From Acidobacteriota bacterium (lineage in GTDB: Bacteria; Acidobacteriota; Terriglobia; Terriglobales; Acidobacteriaceae): a stretch of 36,142 nucleotides of DNA. Both the position numbers and the translations under genes were made by a program. Location: NCBI GenBank assembly GCA_019244045.1, contig JAFATF010000529.1:1-36142 (forward strand), given 5' to 3'. Shown piece after piece: positions 26,241 through 34,699 of the stretch (positions are counted from its first letter, which is position 1; the number at the start of each line of letters is the position of its first letter). Under the pieces are notes generated by a model. It searched no databases. It was given only the letters and a program-made list of their open reading frames with translations, and was not told the DNA's origin.

Positions 26241-26426
26241 ATGCAAGCCACTGGAGAACTCATCCGCTTACTCAATTACGTCGATGATATTTCCGCCACC
26301 TTACGGCGCATTCACGCCTCAATTCCCACCCTGACCAGCGAAGAGCGCAAGCGCCTGGCCGACTACATGCGCAAGGCCGATCCCAACTACCTTGCCATCC
26401 TAGATAACCTCGAAGGAGGCAAATAG
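26241..26426 (+). CDS. Small hypothetical protein (61 aa) coupled to hbd
   Basis: The ATG at 26241 has AGGAG five bases upstream, a strong ribosome binding site. The product is 61 residues, mostly helical and charged: MQATGELIRLLNYVDDISAT, then an Arg/His-containing stretch, TSEERKRLADYMRKADPNY and a short tail ending EGGK. There is no membrane segment or cysteine. I do not recognise a family. Its stop TAG shares one base with the GTG start of the next gene (TAGTG), so the two are translationally coupled and probably work together, for example as a subunit or regulator of the dehydrogenase. The frame continues upstream to 26169 without a better start. Confidence 0.7.
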   Translation: MQATGELIRLLNYVDDISATLRRIHASIPTLTSEERKRLADYMRKADPNYLAILDNLEGGK

Positions 26427-27328
26427 TGGGCGAGGTCAAGACGGTCGCTGTCATTGGCGCCGGTATTATGGGGCGGGGCATCGCAAATGCGGCGGCGCTC
26501 GGCGGCTATGACACTATTCTGGAGGACCTGTTGCCCAACGCGCTACGCTCGGCACAAAGCGAGATTCGCGCCAACCTCGACAAAGCCGCGGCCCTCGGCA
26601 AAATCAAGCCCGCCGATGCCGAGGCCGCTTTCCGTCGACTCGCCTATGCCGGCACCGTGGAAGAGGCCGCGAGGCAGGCTGATTTGGTGATTGAAGCCGT
26701 GCCCGAGGAGATGGAATCGAAGATCGAGATCTTTACCTTGCTCGACAAAATCTGCCGGCCAACCACCATTCTGGCTTCAAACACCTCCTCGCTCAGCATC
26801 ACCGAGATTGCAGCGGTGACCTACCGCGCCCAGAAGGTCTTGGGAATGCACTTCTTCAACCCGGTCCATAAGATGAAGCTGCTCGAGGTGGTTCGCGCTT
26901 TAGAAACCGATGATGCCACGCTGGCCACCGCCGTCGAAGTGGGCAGGCGCCTGGGCAAAGAAGTCGTTGTGATCAAAGAATCGCCCGGGTTCGTGACCAG
27001 CCGCATCAATGCCATGATCGGCAACGAAGCCTTTTACATGCTGCAGGAGGGAATTGCTTCGGCCGCCGACATTGACAAGGCACTCAAGCTGGGACTCAAT
27101 CATCCCATGGGTCCCTTCGAACTTGTCGACCTCGTGGGACTCGACACGCGGTTGCACATTCTCGAGTATCTGCATAGAAGTTTGGGCGAAAAGTTTCGTC
27201 CCGCGCCACTGCTGGTGCAGTACGTCAAGGCCGGTCGGCTCGGTCGCAAATCCGGCCGTGGCGTCTTCGAATACAGTGAGGCCTCTGGCACCAAATCGCC
27301 CGAGTTGCTCGCCAAGGAAGGCAACTGA
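26426..27328 (+). CDS. hbd: 3-hydroxybutyryl-CoA dehydrogenase (3-hydroxyacyl-CoA dehydrogenase family)
   Basis: The 300-residue protein starts at a GTG with GGAGG six bases upstream. It has an N-terminal Rossmann fold with VAVIGAGIMGRGIA (NAD(P)-binding glycines), then VIEAVPE and ASNTSS. The C-terminal helical domain contains HFFNPVHKMKLLEVV, ESPGFVTSRI and GLNHPMGPFELVDLVGLDT. The catalytic set S121, H142 and E154 matches the clostridial enzyme within two residues. It oxidises (S)-3-hydroxybutyryl-CoA to acetoacetyl-CoA or the reverse, in fatty-acid or butyrate-type metabolism in the cytoplasm. No thiolase or crotonase gene is adjacent. Its operon sits just downstream of the IS element, so its expression may depend on the outward promoter there. 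Confidence 0.93.
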   Translation: MGEVKTVAVIGAGIMGRGIANAAALGGYDTILEDLLPNALRSAQSEIRANLDKAAALGKIKPADAEAAFRRLAYAGTVEEAARQADLVIEAVPEEMESKIEIFTLLDKICRPTTILASNTSSLSITEIAAVTYRAQKVLGMHFFNPVHKMKLLEVVRALETDDATLATAVEVGRRLGKEVVVIKESPGFVTSRINAMIGNEAFYMLQEGIASAADIDKALKLGLNHPMGPFELVDLVGLDTRLHILEYLHRSLGEKFRPAPLLVQYVKAGRLGRKSGRGVFEYSEASGTKSPELLAKEGN

Positions 27329-27698
27329 GGGTTGAGCTGCTCAGCTGCTCTCAATGGTGGGTAGCTGAAATCGCAACCTTTGGCTCCGTCCAGGGACTCT
27401 CCGGGGCCGACGCGCCTCACTCTGCGCGGCGTGATTGCCAGTTCGAGTTGCAGCGCGATCTCACATGCTCTCGCCCAAGCGGAGTTGCACGTACGCGGAA
27501 CGAGCATGATCTCACTTACTCTCCCGGCCGAGCTCTCGCCAGTCTTCATGCTCCGTTTCCTCACCGCCTGCGGCAGGTGGCCGGAGCGTAGGTGAATGGC
27601 ATCCAAGAATCCGCATGGCTATATCACATCTTCCCCCGCCGATTAGAGCACAATTGAGCGAAACAGTGGCGGTGGGGAAGAAATGAGCGGAGGCAGCC
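27329..27698. other. Intergenic stretch between hbd and the PhoU-domain gene
   Basis: I see no supported gene in these 370 bases. An imperfect hairpin region (TTGAG...CTCAA around AGCTG/CAGCT, about 27334-27353) follows the hbd stop and may be a terminator without a T-tract. The end holds GGAGG, the ribosome binding site of the next gene. Frames open on either strand have no recognisable protein. Confidence 0.4.
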
Positions 27699-28433
27699 AT
27701 GACGGATCTGGTTCAAAGCTCCACCATCGCGGACCTACTAGCAATCGCTCTGCACGGATGTCAACTTGCCGGCGCTGCCGCCGAAGCGCTGCTTCATGGG
27801 ATCGAAACGCGTACCGACCCTCCTCTGCAAGCGGTATTTCGTTATGAAGACGAGCTGGACGCGCTCAATCGCCAGGTAAACGATGCCGTAATCCAGCTCA
27901 TCCCAACAACTCAGGACGAAGTCCACGCCCGCCAACTGATCGCCGCACTAAAGTTCATTATCGAACTGGAGCGTATCGGCGATTTGTTCTTGAATGTGGT
28001 GAACCGGTTTCGCGCCGCCGCGCCGCGCCTCGAAACCAACGATATTCAGGAACTGGCCGAGATGACAAAAATCGTGGTCAGTATGCTGAGGAACGTCGCC
28101 GAAGCTTTCGCCGGCCGCGACGTCGTGCGCGCCATTGCCGTGTTACGCGAAGACGCAGAACTCGATCGCCTCCGTAATCTGATGCTGGTGCGCCACGTAG
28201 AAAATCCCGAAGACCTCCCGGTTGGGGAGAGCTATCACGTGGTTTTTATGGCGCAAATCCTTGAGCGTTCGGGCGATCATGTAAAGCACCTGGCCGAAGA
28301 AATCTGTCACTTGGTCACCGGCCGCAGTGTGCGCCACCTGCTGCGTCAATACGAGAAGCCACGAGAGTTGGTGGAAAGGGATCGTAACCGCAGAAGTAAG
28401 CAGCGGGTTGGAAGCAGAGGGCAAGCGAGCTGA
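27699..28433 (+). CDS. PhoU-domain protein, stand-alone
   Basis: The 244-residue helical protein has two PhoU-type three-helix repeats. The conserved signatures are ELERIGDLFLNVVNRF in the first (about 88-105) and ILERSGDHVKHLAEEI in the second (about 187-202). In both, E-x2-x-GD residues bind metal in PhoU. The C-terminal tail is basic. PhoU proteins repress the PhoR/PhoB phosphate response through the Pst transporter or modulate phosphate transporters. Here there are no pst or pho genes beside it, so the partner is unclear. The start ATG has GGAGG five bases upstream. It is convergent with the cupredoxin gene, with a short GC palindrome (28441-28452) in the gap. Confidence 0.85.
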   Translation: MTDLVQSSTIADLLAIALHGCQLAGAAAEALLHGIETRTDPPLQAVFRYEDELDALNRQVNDAVIQLIPTTQDEVHARQLIAALKFIIELERIGDLFLNVVNRFRAAAPRLETNDIQELAEMTKIVVSMLRNVAEAFAGRDVVRAIAVLREDAELDRLRNLMLVRHVENPEDLPVGESYHVVFMAQILERSGDHVKHLAEEICHLVTGRSVRHLLRQYEKPRELVERDRNRRSKQRVGSRGQAS

Positions 28434-28584
28434 CCCATTCGGGCGTGCGCCCTGCCCCGCAGGCATTGTGACCTGACTGCCAGATGCATGCGTCCGGGCG
28501 GCCAAGGTGAAGCTCAGGAGGGCTGCCCGGAAACATGCCCTTCGGTGATGCGGGGTGAAAAGATGGGAAGTCTAGGCCCCGACG

Positions 28585-29325
28585 CTACTGTTGCGGTATA
28601 TACCCCGGCCCTTCCGGCGCGGGCTTTTCATAATCCTGTCCGTACTTGTTCTTATGGGCGAGCACGACTTCCGTCTCGCGGATTTGCACTCTACCGATTG
28701 ACGGCTGCCCGGGAGAGACCGTAACGACGCGCGTCAGTTGGGCTAGGTTCTCGGGAAGCGAGCGCTCGTCCCAGACATGCAGGGTATATCTTCCGGCTGG
28801 CACTCTGGCGATCTCGACCTTGCCTTGGCGGTTGGCCAAGCCCCAGTAGGGGGTGTCAAGCACTACCACCACGGCACTCATTTCGGGATGGATATTGCAG
28901 AAGATGTAGCACACGCCGGGCCGGTCGAAGCGTACGTGCCGTGTGGTACCTGCCTCGTACAAGCCCAGATCGAAACGCTTGCCTTCAAACAGGGAGAAAA
29001 CATTGTGAAAAAAGGGGTCGTGATTTGGGAAATCCACCACTGTACCCATTTGTACCACCAGGAGGTGAGGCGTAAAGCTCTTATGTTTTTGGGTCAGTGC
29101 CGAGTGCTGGCGGGGAACATCGATGAGGTGGACCGGCGCTGATCCTTCCTGGGTTTCGAGCCAGATTACGACGTCTCTGGGGGGGTGAGACTGGTTGGGC
29201 GGTGCCACGACCTCAACCTGTGCGGTGACCGTGAGCTGTTGCGCGAGTATCGGAGCGCGAACAACCAACACCGTGACCAGAGTTGCGGTCGCGGCCAGCG
29301 CTTTGAATCGTCTTTTTCTGTACAT
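28585..29325 (-). CDS. Secreted cupredoxin (plastocyanin-like) protein
   Basis: The 246-residue protein has a signal peptide (ending near APILAQQ). The type-1 copper signature follows: N-terminal His in NHDPFFHN (H102 or H107), then C143, H146 and M149 in YIFCNIHPEM. The C-terminal part (about 155-235) has a carboxypeptidase-regulatory-like beta domain (RVPAGRYTLHVWDE). Such proteins carry electrons in the periplasm; similar ones are often labelled methylamine-utilization proteins, but no mau genes are here. The gene starts 12 bases after the porin stop, so it is in the same operon. Confidence 0.86.
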   Translation of the reverse strand: MYRKRRFKALAATATLVTVLVVRAPILAQQLTVTAQVEVVAPPNQSHPPRDVVIWLETQEGSAPVHLIDVPRQHSALTQKHKSFTPHLLVVQMGTVVDFPNHDPFFHNVFSLFEGKRFDLGLYEAGTTRHVRFDRPGVCYIFCNIHPEMSAVVVVLDTPYWGLANRQGKVEIARVPAGRYTLHVWDERSLPENLAQLTRVVTVSPGQPSIGRVQIRETEVVLAHKNKYGQDYEKPAPEGPGYIPQQ

Positions 29326-29337
29326 TCCAGGCTCACC

Positions 29338-30909
29338 TTAAAACAAGATTCCCATGCTCAGGCTGAAATGGTTCGCCGAAGCATAGTTATAGATCGAAGT
29401 TGTGCGCAGGCGTTCGTATTCGGCCGAAAACACCAGATCCGAACGTGGGTGATAGATGAAGTTCGCCAGCGCGCCGCGGTTGGCCTTGATGATGCCGTTG
29501 TAGTCTCGCCCCGGCAGCGCCAAGACCTCATGGTTAAACGCGCTGTCCTGGCCGGCAGCAACGTTGAATTCTAGCTTGCTCAACGGCTTGAACTTTATCT
29601 GGGTCCAGCCCCCCAGGTCGTCGAGGCCGCGAACCACGGCCGTGGGCGTTCCGAGATCGCCGCTCCACACGATGCTCCGGCTCTGGGCGGCCCCTAAACC
29701 TCCGATCGCCTTTCCCCGGTAGAGCTCTCCACTTACGCTGAACCAATGGCTGAGGGGGACGCTAAAGTCTGCCGTGCCCGCCCAACCATTCACCCTGCGC
29801 CCAAAACCCCAATCTTCTCGGCTATAGTACCCGCCGAGTCCAACCGTGAGCGGCTCGCCCGAGGCTTTGTTGGTATAAGCAATTCGCGAGGCAAAGGCAG
29901 GAATGCCGGACAATTCTCCCGCTTGCGGGGAGCGCAGATAATTGCCTGCAGGAAATTCGCCGGTCAAGGGATCGAGTACGCCAGCTTCGACCCTGATTCC
30001 GGATGTGCTGGTCAGATTGAAGCGGCGTTCAAGGCGCACTTGCGGCGTCCAACTCCACAGATTTCCAGAGTATGAGAGCGCCGGCTGAGCCACCGAGGCG
30101 AGCGAGGTGGGGGATAGGGGGGCGAAAAACAAGTTGTCCTGCCCCGCCACCAGCGACGTGTTGGCCCAGTCAAGGTGCAGGGTTGCCGTCCGCAAACGCA
30201 CAATGCCGAAGTTGGTGCCATTCGGAACTCCCGAGAAACCGCCGGCGAAATCGAAGTCGACTTCGGCGGAAGTTTTGGCACCCCCCAGCTCCGGTCCAAA
30301 TGCTTCAAGACCGAACAACGTTTGCCTCAGGGTTGCACCCAAGCTCTTCTGAGGTTGCCCGGCATTTCCCAAGGTGACCAGGTGAGGAAAATCCGCATTA
30401 TCCACGCTGCCACGGTTATCGAAAGCATTGAACAGAGCGATTCCCGACAGTCTTACATGGTATTTCGAACCACTTTCCACTTTGGTCTGATACTGTTCAT
30501 TGACTTTGCCCGTCAATAGCTCGAGTTGCTCCTCAAGTGTGGGAGATGTAGAACGCGGTTGCTCCTCGGCCACGCTCGTGGCCGTTTGTGTGCCGGGACT
30601 GGGGACTCGGGTCGCCTCTTGCGCTCTCATCTCGGTGCCAGGGGGAAGCGCCAGCTTCTCTTGTAATGCCTCGACACGCAGTTGCAAGGCTGCGTTCTCG
30701 GCGTGGTATTGCGCGGCTGCCGACCTGAGCTCGGCAACAGCGGCGCGCAAGTCCTCAACTTGCGCCCGCAACTCCCGAATGGATTCTGATAAAGAGCGGC
30801 TTTCGTTGGCTACCTGGGGCGGCCCATCTTGCGCTTGACTGACTCCCACCAGGGCGGTAACGAGGAATGCAGCGCTCGCCAGCATTTCGAGTAGTCGTAA
30901 CCGACGCAT
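29338..30909 (-). CDS. Outer-membrane porin-like protein with N-terminal coiled coil
   Basis: The 523-residue protein has a signal peptide (about 1-26). A coiled coil at about 38-85 is followed by a Pro/Ser/Thr-rich linker. A long C-terminal beta-strand-rich region of alternating hydrophobic and polar strands (about 140-523) ends in the aromatic SMGILF, as in outer-membrane beta-barrels. It resembles phosphate/anion-type porins or DcaP-like porins in arrangement; the substrate is unknown. The coiled coil may bind peptidoglycan or trimerise. It lies 106 bases after the kinase gene and 12 bases before the cupredoxin gene, so the four leftward genes may be one unit. Confidence 0.8.
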   Translation of the reverse strand: MRRLRLLEMLASAAFLVTALVGVSQAQDGPPQVANESRSLSESIRELRAQVEDLRAAVAELRSAAAQYHAENAALQLRVEALQEKLALPPGTEMRAQEATRVPSPGTQTATSVAEEQPRSTSPTLEEQLELLTGKVNEQYQTKVESGSKYHVRLSGIALFNAFDNRGSVDNADFPHLVTLGNAGQPQKSLGATLRQTLFGLEAFGPELGGAKTSAEVDFDFAGGFSGVPNGTNFGIVRLRTATLHLDWANTSLVAGQDNLFFAPLSPTSLASVAQPALSYSGNLWSWTPQVRLERRFNLTSTSGIRVEAGVLDPLTGEFPAGNYLRSPQAGELSGIPAFASRIAYTNKASGEPLTVGLGGYYSREDWGFGRRVNGWAGTADFSVPLSHWFSVSGELYRGKAIGGLGAAQSRSIVWSGDLGTPTAVVRGLDDLGGWTQIKFKPLSKLEFNVAAGQDSAFNHEVLALPGRDYNGIIKANRGALANFIYHPRSDLVFSAEYERLRTTSIYNYASANHFSLSMGILF

Positions 30910-31015
30910 ATAAGCCTCCCCTGCCGTACCGTCGTTTTACAACTGAGCACAATGTCAGCCGCAAACAGGCACCTGGCACGGGCTGTTTTGCGAGACCCGA
31001 GGCTGTGCGCGCGAC

Positions 31016-32815
31016 CTACGGCTGGATATGAGTCACCTGCGCGCTTCGCTCACTCGCGTTACTGCTCGCTGCCTCTGTGCGGGGCCGAAGCGCAACTGGG
31101 ATCGTCGTGACGAACACCGTGCCTTGCGAGGAAGTTCGCTCCACTTTTACCCTGCCTCCGTGGTCCTCGACAATTTTTTGTACTACGGTGAGCCCCAGGC
31201 CGGTGCCGTACTGTTTGCCGCTGCTTACGAAAGGCTCGAATAGCTGCGCCCGTATTTCCTCAGGGACGCCCGGACCGTTGTCCTCCACGCGGAACTCAAT
31301 ATTCCCGTTTTGCCGGCGTAAGTCGACCTCAACCTTCCCGCGTTCGGGCGACACGGCCTCGAAGGCATTGATGATCAGGTTCTGAAACGCTCGTTCCAAT
31401 CGTCTGAGGTCAAACCAGCCTTCACAGTCGCGCTCGCACTTCACCGTGAGCTGGATGCGGCCGAACTCAGGATTCGCTCGGGCGGTCTGCAGGGCGCGCT
31501 CAAGTACCTCCTGCAGATTTCCATAGGAGGGCCGCAAGTTTTCCCGCGTGCGCGAGAACTCCAGAAACGACTCGAGCATCTCCGTCATCTGATCAACCGC
31601 CAGTCGCACCTCGCGGTAAAGTTCTTCCCTCTGATGCGCGTCCAGGCGCGCTTCGGCGAGGAACTCGGCGTTAGCCACCACCGTGGCCAGGGAATGGCGC
31701 AGATCGTGTGAGATGGAGCTGGCCATACGTCCGATGGTCGCCAGCCTCTCTGCTTCCAGCAACTTTCGCTGTGTGTTCTGCAAGGTTTCGCGCATGGCTC
31801 GGAAGGCGGTCGTGACTTCGGCAACTTCGTCTCGCCCCCGGGCTTCGAGAGGATAATCGAAATTCCCTCTTTCCAGGGCGCGGACGCCGGAAACTAAAAT
31901 GGACAGCGGCCGGGTGAAGGTATGCGAAATCAGAAACACCAGCAAGCTGCCGCCGAGAACGGCGACAAATCCCAGGCCGACCAGCGATCGGTTCAGCTGC
32001 TTCAGAAAGGCGGTGGCCTGGTCGTAGGACTTGAGAACCGTCAAGCGCACGCGCGGGCCCGCGCCGTGGCTCAGGTCGAGCGCCGCCGACAAGAAGCGTT
32101 CCTGCCCGAGCTCAACTTGGCTGACAGTCTCTTGGACCGCTTGCCCGCTCCGCGGATACGCCCGCGCCAGTTCCGAGTCCTGCACCGGAGACAGCGTGCT
32201 CTTTGCCACTTGATTGCCGTACCAGAACGCCACCTGGCTGGCCGCTACGCGCGCGGCCTCGTGCGCCAGCTGATCGTTGATCTCATATCCCAGCGCCAGG
32301 TAACCTTGCAGTCGATTTTCCGCCTGGCTCCCGAAATAAATCGGCCGCACAAAAACCTCATAAAGGTGCCCGCCGCCAAACCACCATCGACTGGTTGGCT
32401 CGTCTCCGAGCGCCTCGAGGAACAGTTGTTGAGCCGAATTGGCGGTCAGACCATAGCTCGCCGTATGCATGGCCACGACTTTCTGTTCGCGGTTGACCAT
32501 AACGAAAAGATCACTCCCACCCAACCGCCAGAGCCGCTGGGACGAATCCTGAATGGTGGCGGCATCGGGAGCCATGATCAGGGCCCGCAGGATCGGCAAG
32601 TCAGCCATGAGTTCGGCTGAGCGCGACCAACTCGCTTCTCTCTCCCGCTGAACGTTTTGGAAGGTAGCCACGGAGTTGCGGAGGTCGGAAAAAATTTCCC
32701 CGCGAATGTGCGATTCGAGGGTACGCCGCACAAACAGCAGGCTGGCCGCCGTCAGGCCGGCGGAGATGAGCAGCATCGATAAGAGAAACTTGGTGCTGAG
32801 TCGCAGCTTAATCAT
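31016..32815 (-). CDS. Sensor histidine kinase
   Basis: The 599-residue protein has a first transmembrane helix (about 8-30), a periplasmic sensor region (about 30-275) of Cache-like character, and a second transmembrane helix (about 277-298). HAMP (about 300-352), the HisKA dimerisation helix with phospho-acceptor H370 (SISHDLRHSLATVV) and HATPase (about 460-575) follow. N-box FQNLIINAFEAV, G1 DNGPGVP, F-box FEPFVSS and G2 GTGLGL are all present, so it should be active. The regulator gene ends 26 bases before it on the same strand. The signal is unknown. The neighbours (porin, cupredoxin) suggest an envelope, metal or redox cue. Confidence 0.93.
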   Translation of the reverse strand: MIKLRLSTKFLLSMLLISAGLTAASLLFVRRTLESHIRGEIFSDLRNSVATFQNVQREREASWSRSAELMADLPILRALIMAPDAATIQDSSQRLWRLGGSDLFVMVNREQKVVAMHTASYGLTANSAQQLFLEALGDEPTSRWWFGGGHLYEVFVRPIYFGSQAENRLQGYLALGYEINDQLAHEAARVAASQVAFWYGNQVAKSTLSPVQDSELARAYPRSGQAVQETVSQVELGQERFLSAALDLSHGAGPRVRLTVLKSYDQATAFLKQLNRSLVGLGFVAVLGGSLLVFLISHTFTRPLSILVSGVRALERGNFDYPLEARGRDEVAEVTTAFRAMRETLQNTQRKLLEAERLATIGRMASSISHDLRHSLATVVANAEFLAEARLDAHQREELYREVRLAVDQMTEMLESFLEFSRTRENLRPSYGNLQEVLERALQTARANPEFGRIQLTVKCERDCEGWFDLRRLERAFQNLIINAFEAVSPERGKVEVDLRRQNGNIEFRVEDNGPGVPEEIRAQLFEPFVSSGKQYGTGLGLTVVQKIVEDHGGRVKVERTSSQGTVFVTTIPVALRPRTEAASSNASERSAQVTHIQP

Positions 32816-32840
32816 GATAGCGGCGGGAGCATAATAACTC

Positions 32841-33521
32841 TCAGGGAACGAATTTGTAGCCTGCTCCGTGCATAGTGCGAAAATGGATGGGCTGAGCCGG
32901 ATCCTTCTCCAGCTTTTGTCTCAGCTTCAGAATGTGATTGTCCACCGTGCGGGTGGATGGATAATTCTGATACCCCCAAACCTCATTGAGCAGTTCCTCG
33001 CGCGAGACCACCCGCTCGGCATTCTCCATCAGGAATTTAAGAACCTTGAATTCCTGAGCGGTCATGCTGACCGCTTGCCCGGCGCGGGTAACTTCCATCT
33101 TGGAAAAATCGATGGAAATATCTCCAAAACCTTGCGCGGTTTTATTCGACGTCGGACGACTGGAGCGCCGCACCGCCGCGCGTACTCGCGCCAGCAACTC
33201 GCGTGGGCTGAACGGCTTGGTTACATAGTCGTCGGCGCCCAGTTCAAGCAGCAGTACTTTGTCAACCACATCGGTGGCGGCACTGAGAACAATAACCGGT
33301 AGGGCCGGTGCCCGTTCCTTGATGGCACGGCAGACGTCACGGCCGGAGACTTTGGGCAGGCGTAAATCGAGAACCACGGCCGTAGGTGCCGCCGCATCGA
33401 CGGCCCCTAGTCCGGATTCGCCATCGAAGGCGGCCTCGACCGTGTATCCTTCCGCTTCAAACAGCCGGCGCAGCGCCTTCTGCACTGCACGGTCATCTTC
33501 CACCACCAGGATTCGTTCCAC
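32841..33521 (-). CDS. OmpR/PhoB-family response regulator
   Basis: The 226-residue protein has a receiver domain with acidic residues E8, D9 and D10, phospho-acceptor D52 (VVLDLRLP) and K102 (YVTKPFSP). A C-terminal winged-helix DNA-binding domain follows, with SMTAQEFKVLKFLMENAERV and TRTVDNHILKLRQKLEKD...TMHGAGYKFVP. The start is taken as the GTG at 33521, which gives the usual length. Longer in-frame starts up to 33644 add a basic, non-conserved stretch. It is the first gene of the leftward set and is divergent from the pilin gene. Confidence 0.93.
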   Translation of the reverse strand: MERILVVEDDRAVQKALRRLFEAEGYTVEAAFDGESGLGAVDAAAPTAVVLDLRLPKVSGRDVCRAIKERAPALPVIVLSAATDVVDKVLLLELGADDYVTKPFSPRELLARVRAAVRRSSRPTSNKTAQGFGDISIDFSKMEVTRAGQAVSMTAQEFKVLKFLMENAERVVSREELLNEVWGYQNYPSTRTVDNHILKLRQKLEKDPAQPIHFRTMHGAGYKFVP

Positions 33522-33793
33522 CTGAATTGCCCCGGAAAGCAACGTTTGCAAGTTATACCTCTTTCGCGTTCTTAAGGATAGAGCCTTGGAGTTGTTGCCA
33601 AAACCTGCGCTCGCAGGGCCTGCATGTTGCCGGCCTGGCGGCAAAATGCAAGTGCAACAGCTTGCGTCGAGCTGGCTGGCACCTCCTCGCGAAACGGTTC
33701 ATAACTGAAGAGACGGATTGAAACAGGACAAGGTCAACAGTTGTTTTGAACAATTTCCAAAGACTCGACACCTAGGCGGCTCCGGCTGGCGAT

Positions 33794-33809
33794 TGGGCTC
33801 TAAATTGCA
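33794..33809 (+). promoter_or_regulatory. Candidate sigma-54 promoter of the pilin gene
   Basis: TGGGCTCTAAATTGCA matches the -24 TGG and the full -12 TTGCA of the sigma-54 consensus with correct spacing (GG-N10-GC). It lies about 130 bases upstream of the pilin ATG at 33942. Pilin genes are sigma-54-dependent in several bacteria. The region between the regulator start (33521) and the pilin shows no other gene. Confidence 0.5.
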
Positions 33810-33941
33810 CTCGAGCGGCGAGCTTACAGTGGTTTGGTCGACCCGGACCGCTGAAGCTTACAATAGAGCTAGCTCCCGGTACTTACGTTCTCCCAGGCTC
33901 GTCCGGCACCTGGTCGTAAATTGAGGCCGGCAGGAAACCAT

Positions 33942-34472
33942 ATGACCCAAAAAACAAAAAACCAAAAAGGATTCTCCCTCATCGAGTTGCTGATCGTGGT
34001 GGCCATTATTCTGATTATTGCCGCCATGGCAATTCCCAGCCTGTTGCGCGCCAAGATCTCCGCCGATGAAGCCTCGGCGGTTGGCTCGATACGGGCCATC
34101 CATCAGGCCGAGATTTCCTATCAAACCTCCTTTCCCACCACAGGTTTCGCCCCTAACCTGGCCAGTCTCGGTGGTGCCGCACCCTGCGTCCCGGCACCGG
34201 CCAGCGCCTGCCTACTAGATAACTCCCTGGCCACGGCTTCCCCCGGAAGCGGTGCCAAGGCGGGATACGTCTTTCAGGCCACCGGCCAGACGCCGGTCAA
34301 CGGCGTCAATACTCAGTACACAGCAGGCGCCTCACCCCTCAGCTATAACAACTCGGGCGTGAGGAACTTCTGCTCGAATGAGGATGGGGTGATCCGCTTC
34401 AATTCTGGCTCCCCGGGCAGTGCTCCGGTCACGAACACTGCGGCCTGCCTGAATTTCACAGTGATGCAGTAG
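33942..34472 (+). CDS. Type IV pilin-like protein
   Basis: The 176-residue protein starts at the ATG at 33942 with AGGAAA just upstream; a TTG at 33921 would add 7 residues. It has a short basic leader MTQKTKNQKG followed by the class III processing motif G|FSLIELLIVVAIILIIAAM. The mature Glu at +5 is present, then the long N-terminal helix and a globular part with four cysteines (PCVPAPASACL and FCSNED...AACL), which can form disulfides. It is probably cleaved by PilD and assembled into pili. It could be a major pilin or a pseudopilin; no pil cluster is in the window. The downstream gap to the DUF2252 gene is about 230 bases. Confidence 0.9.
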   Translation: MTQKTKNQKGFSLIELLIVVAIILIIAAMAIPSLLRAKISADEASAVGSIRAIHQAEISYQTSFPTTGFAPNLASLGGAAPCVPAPASACLLDNSLATASPGSGAKAGYVFQATGQTPVNGVNTQYTAGASPLSYNNSGVRNFCSNEDGVIRFNSGSPGSAPVTNTAACLNFTVMQ

Positions 34473-34656
34473 CTGGCATTGACGGCTCCGGTTTCCAGTC
34501 GACGACCATCCCTGTTCCCGTGCCTGGCGACGTCTCTTCAAGTCCTTGCGTTCGTTATATTGATCAGCCGGGTTGGGATTCGGATCCAGACATGCAGGCG
34601 TATCCATGGACCTCGCCTGCGGCGTTCCCGTTTCTGCCGTCTCTTGCGAGAACCGT

Positions 34657-34685
34657 TTGACATCCCTGGTTGACGTCTCTATCGT
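34657..34685 (+). promoter_or_regulatory. Sigma-70 promoter candidate for the DUF2252 gene, near-leaderless
   Basis: TTGACA (34657-34662), a 17-base spacer and TATCGT (34680-34685, 4 of 6). Transcription would start near 34692, only 8 bases before the ATG at 34700. An upstream in-frame TTG at 34670 falls inside the spacer and would not be transcribed from this promoter. Confidence 0.5.
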
Positions 34686-34699
34686 GGCCTTTTTTGTCC

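Noticed and set aside
27100-27606. Open frame of 168 codons on the minus strand near the end of hbd
   Set aside because: It overlaps hbd antisense and has no ribosome binding site or recognisable motif.
28441-28452. GGGCGTGCGCCC palindrome as a terminator of the PhoU gene
   Set aside because: The stem is only 5 bp with a 2-base loop and no T-tract; position alone is too weak.
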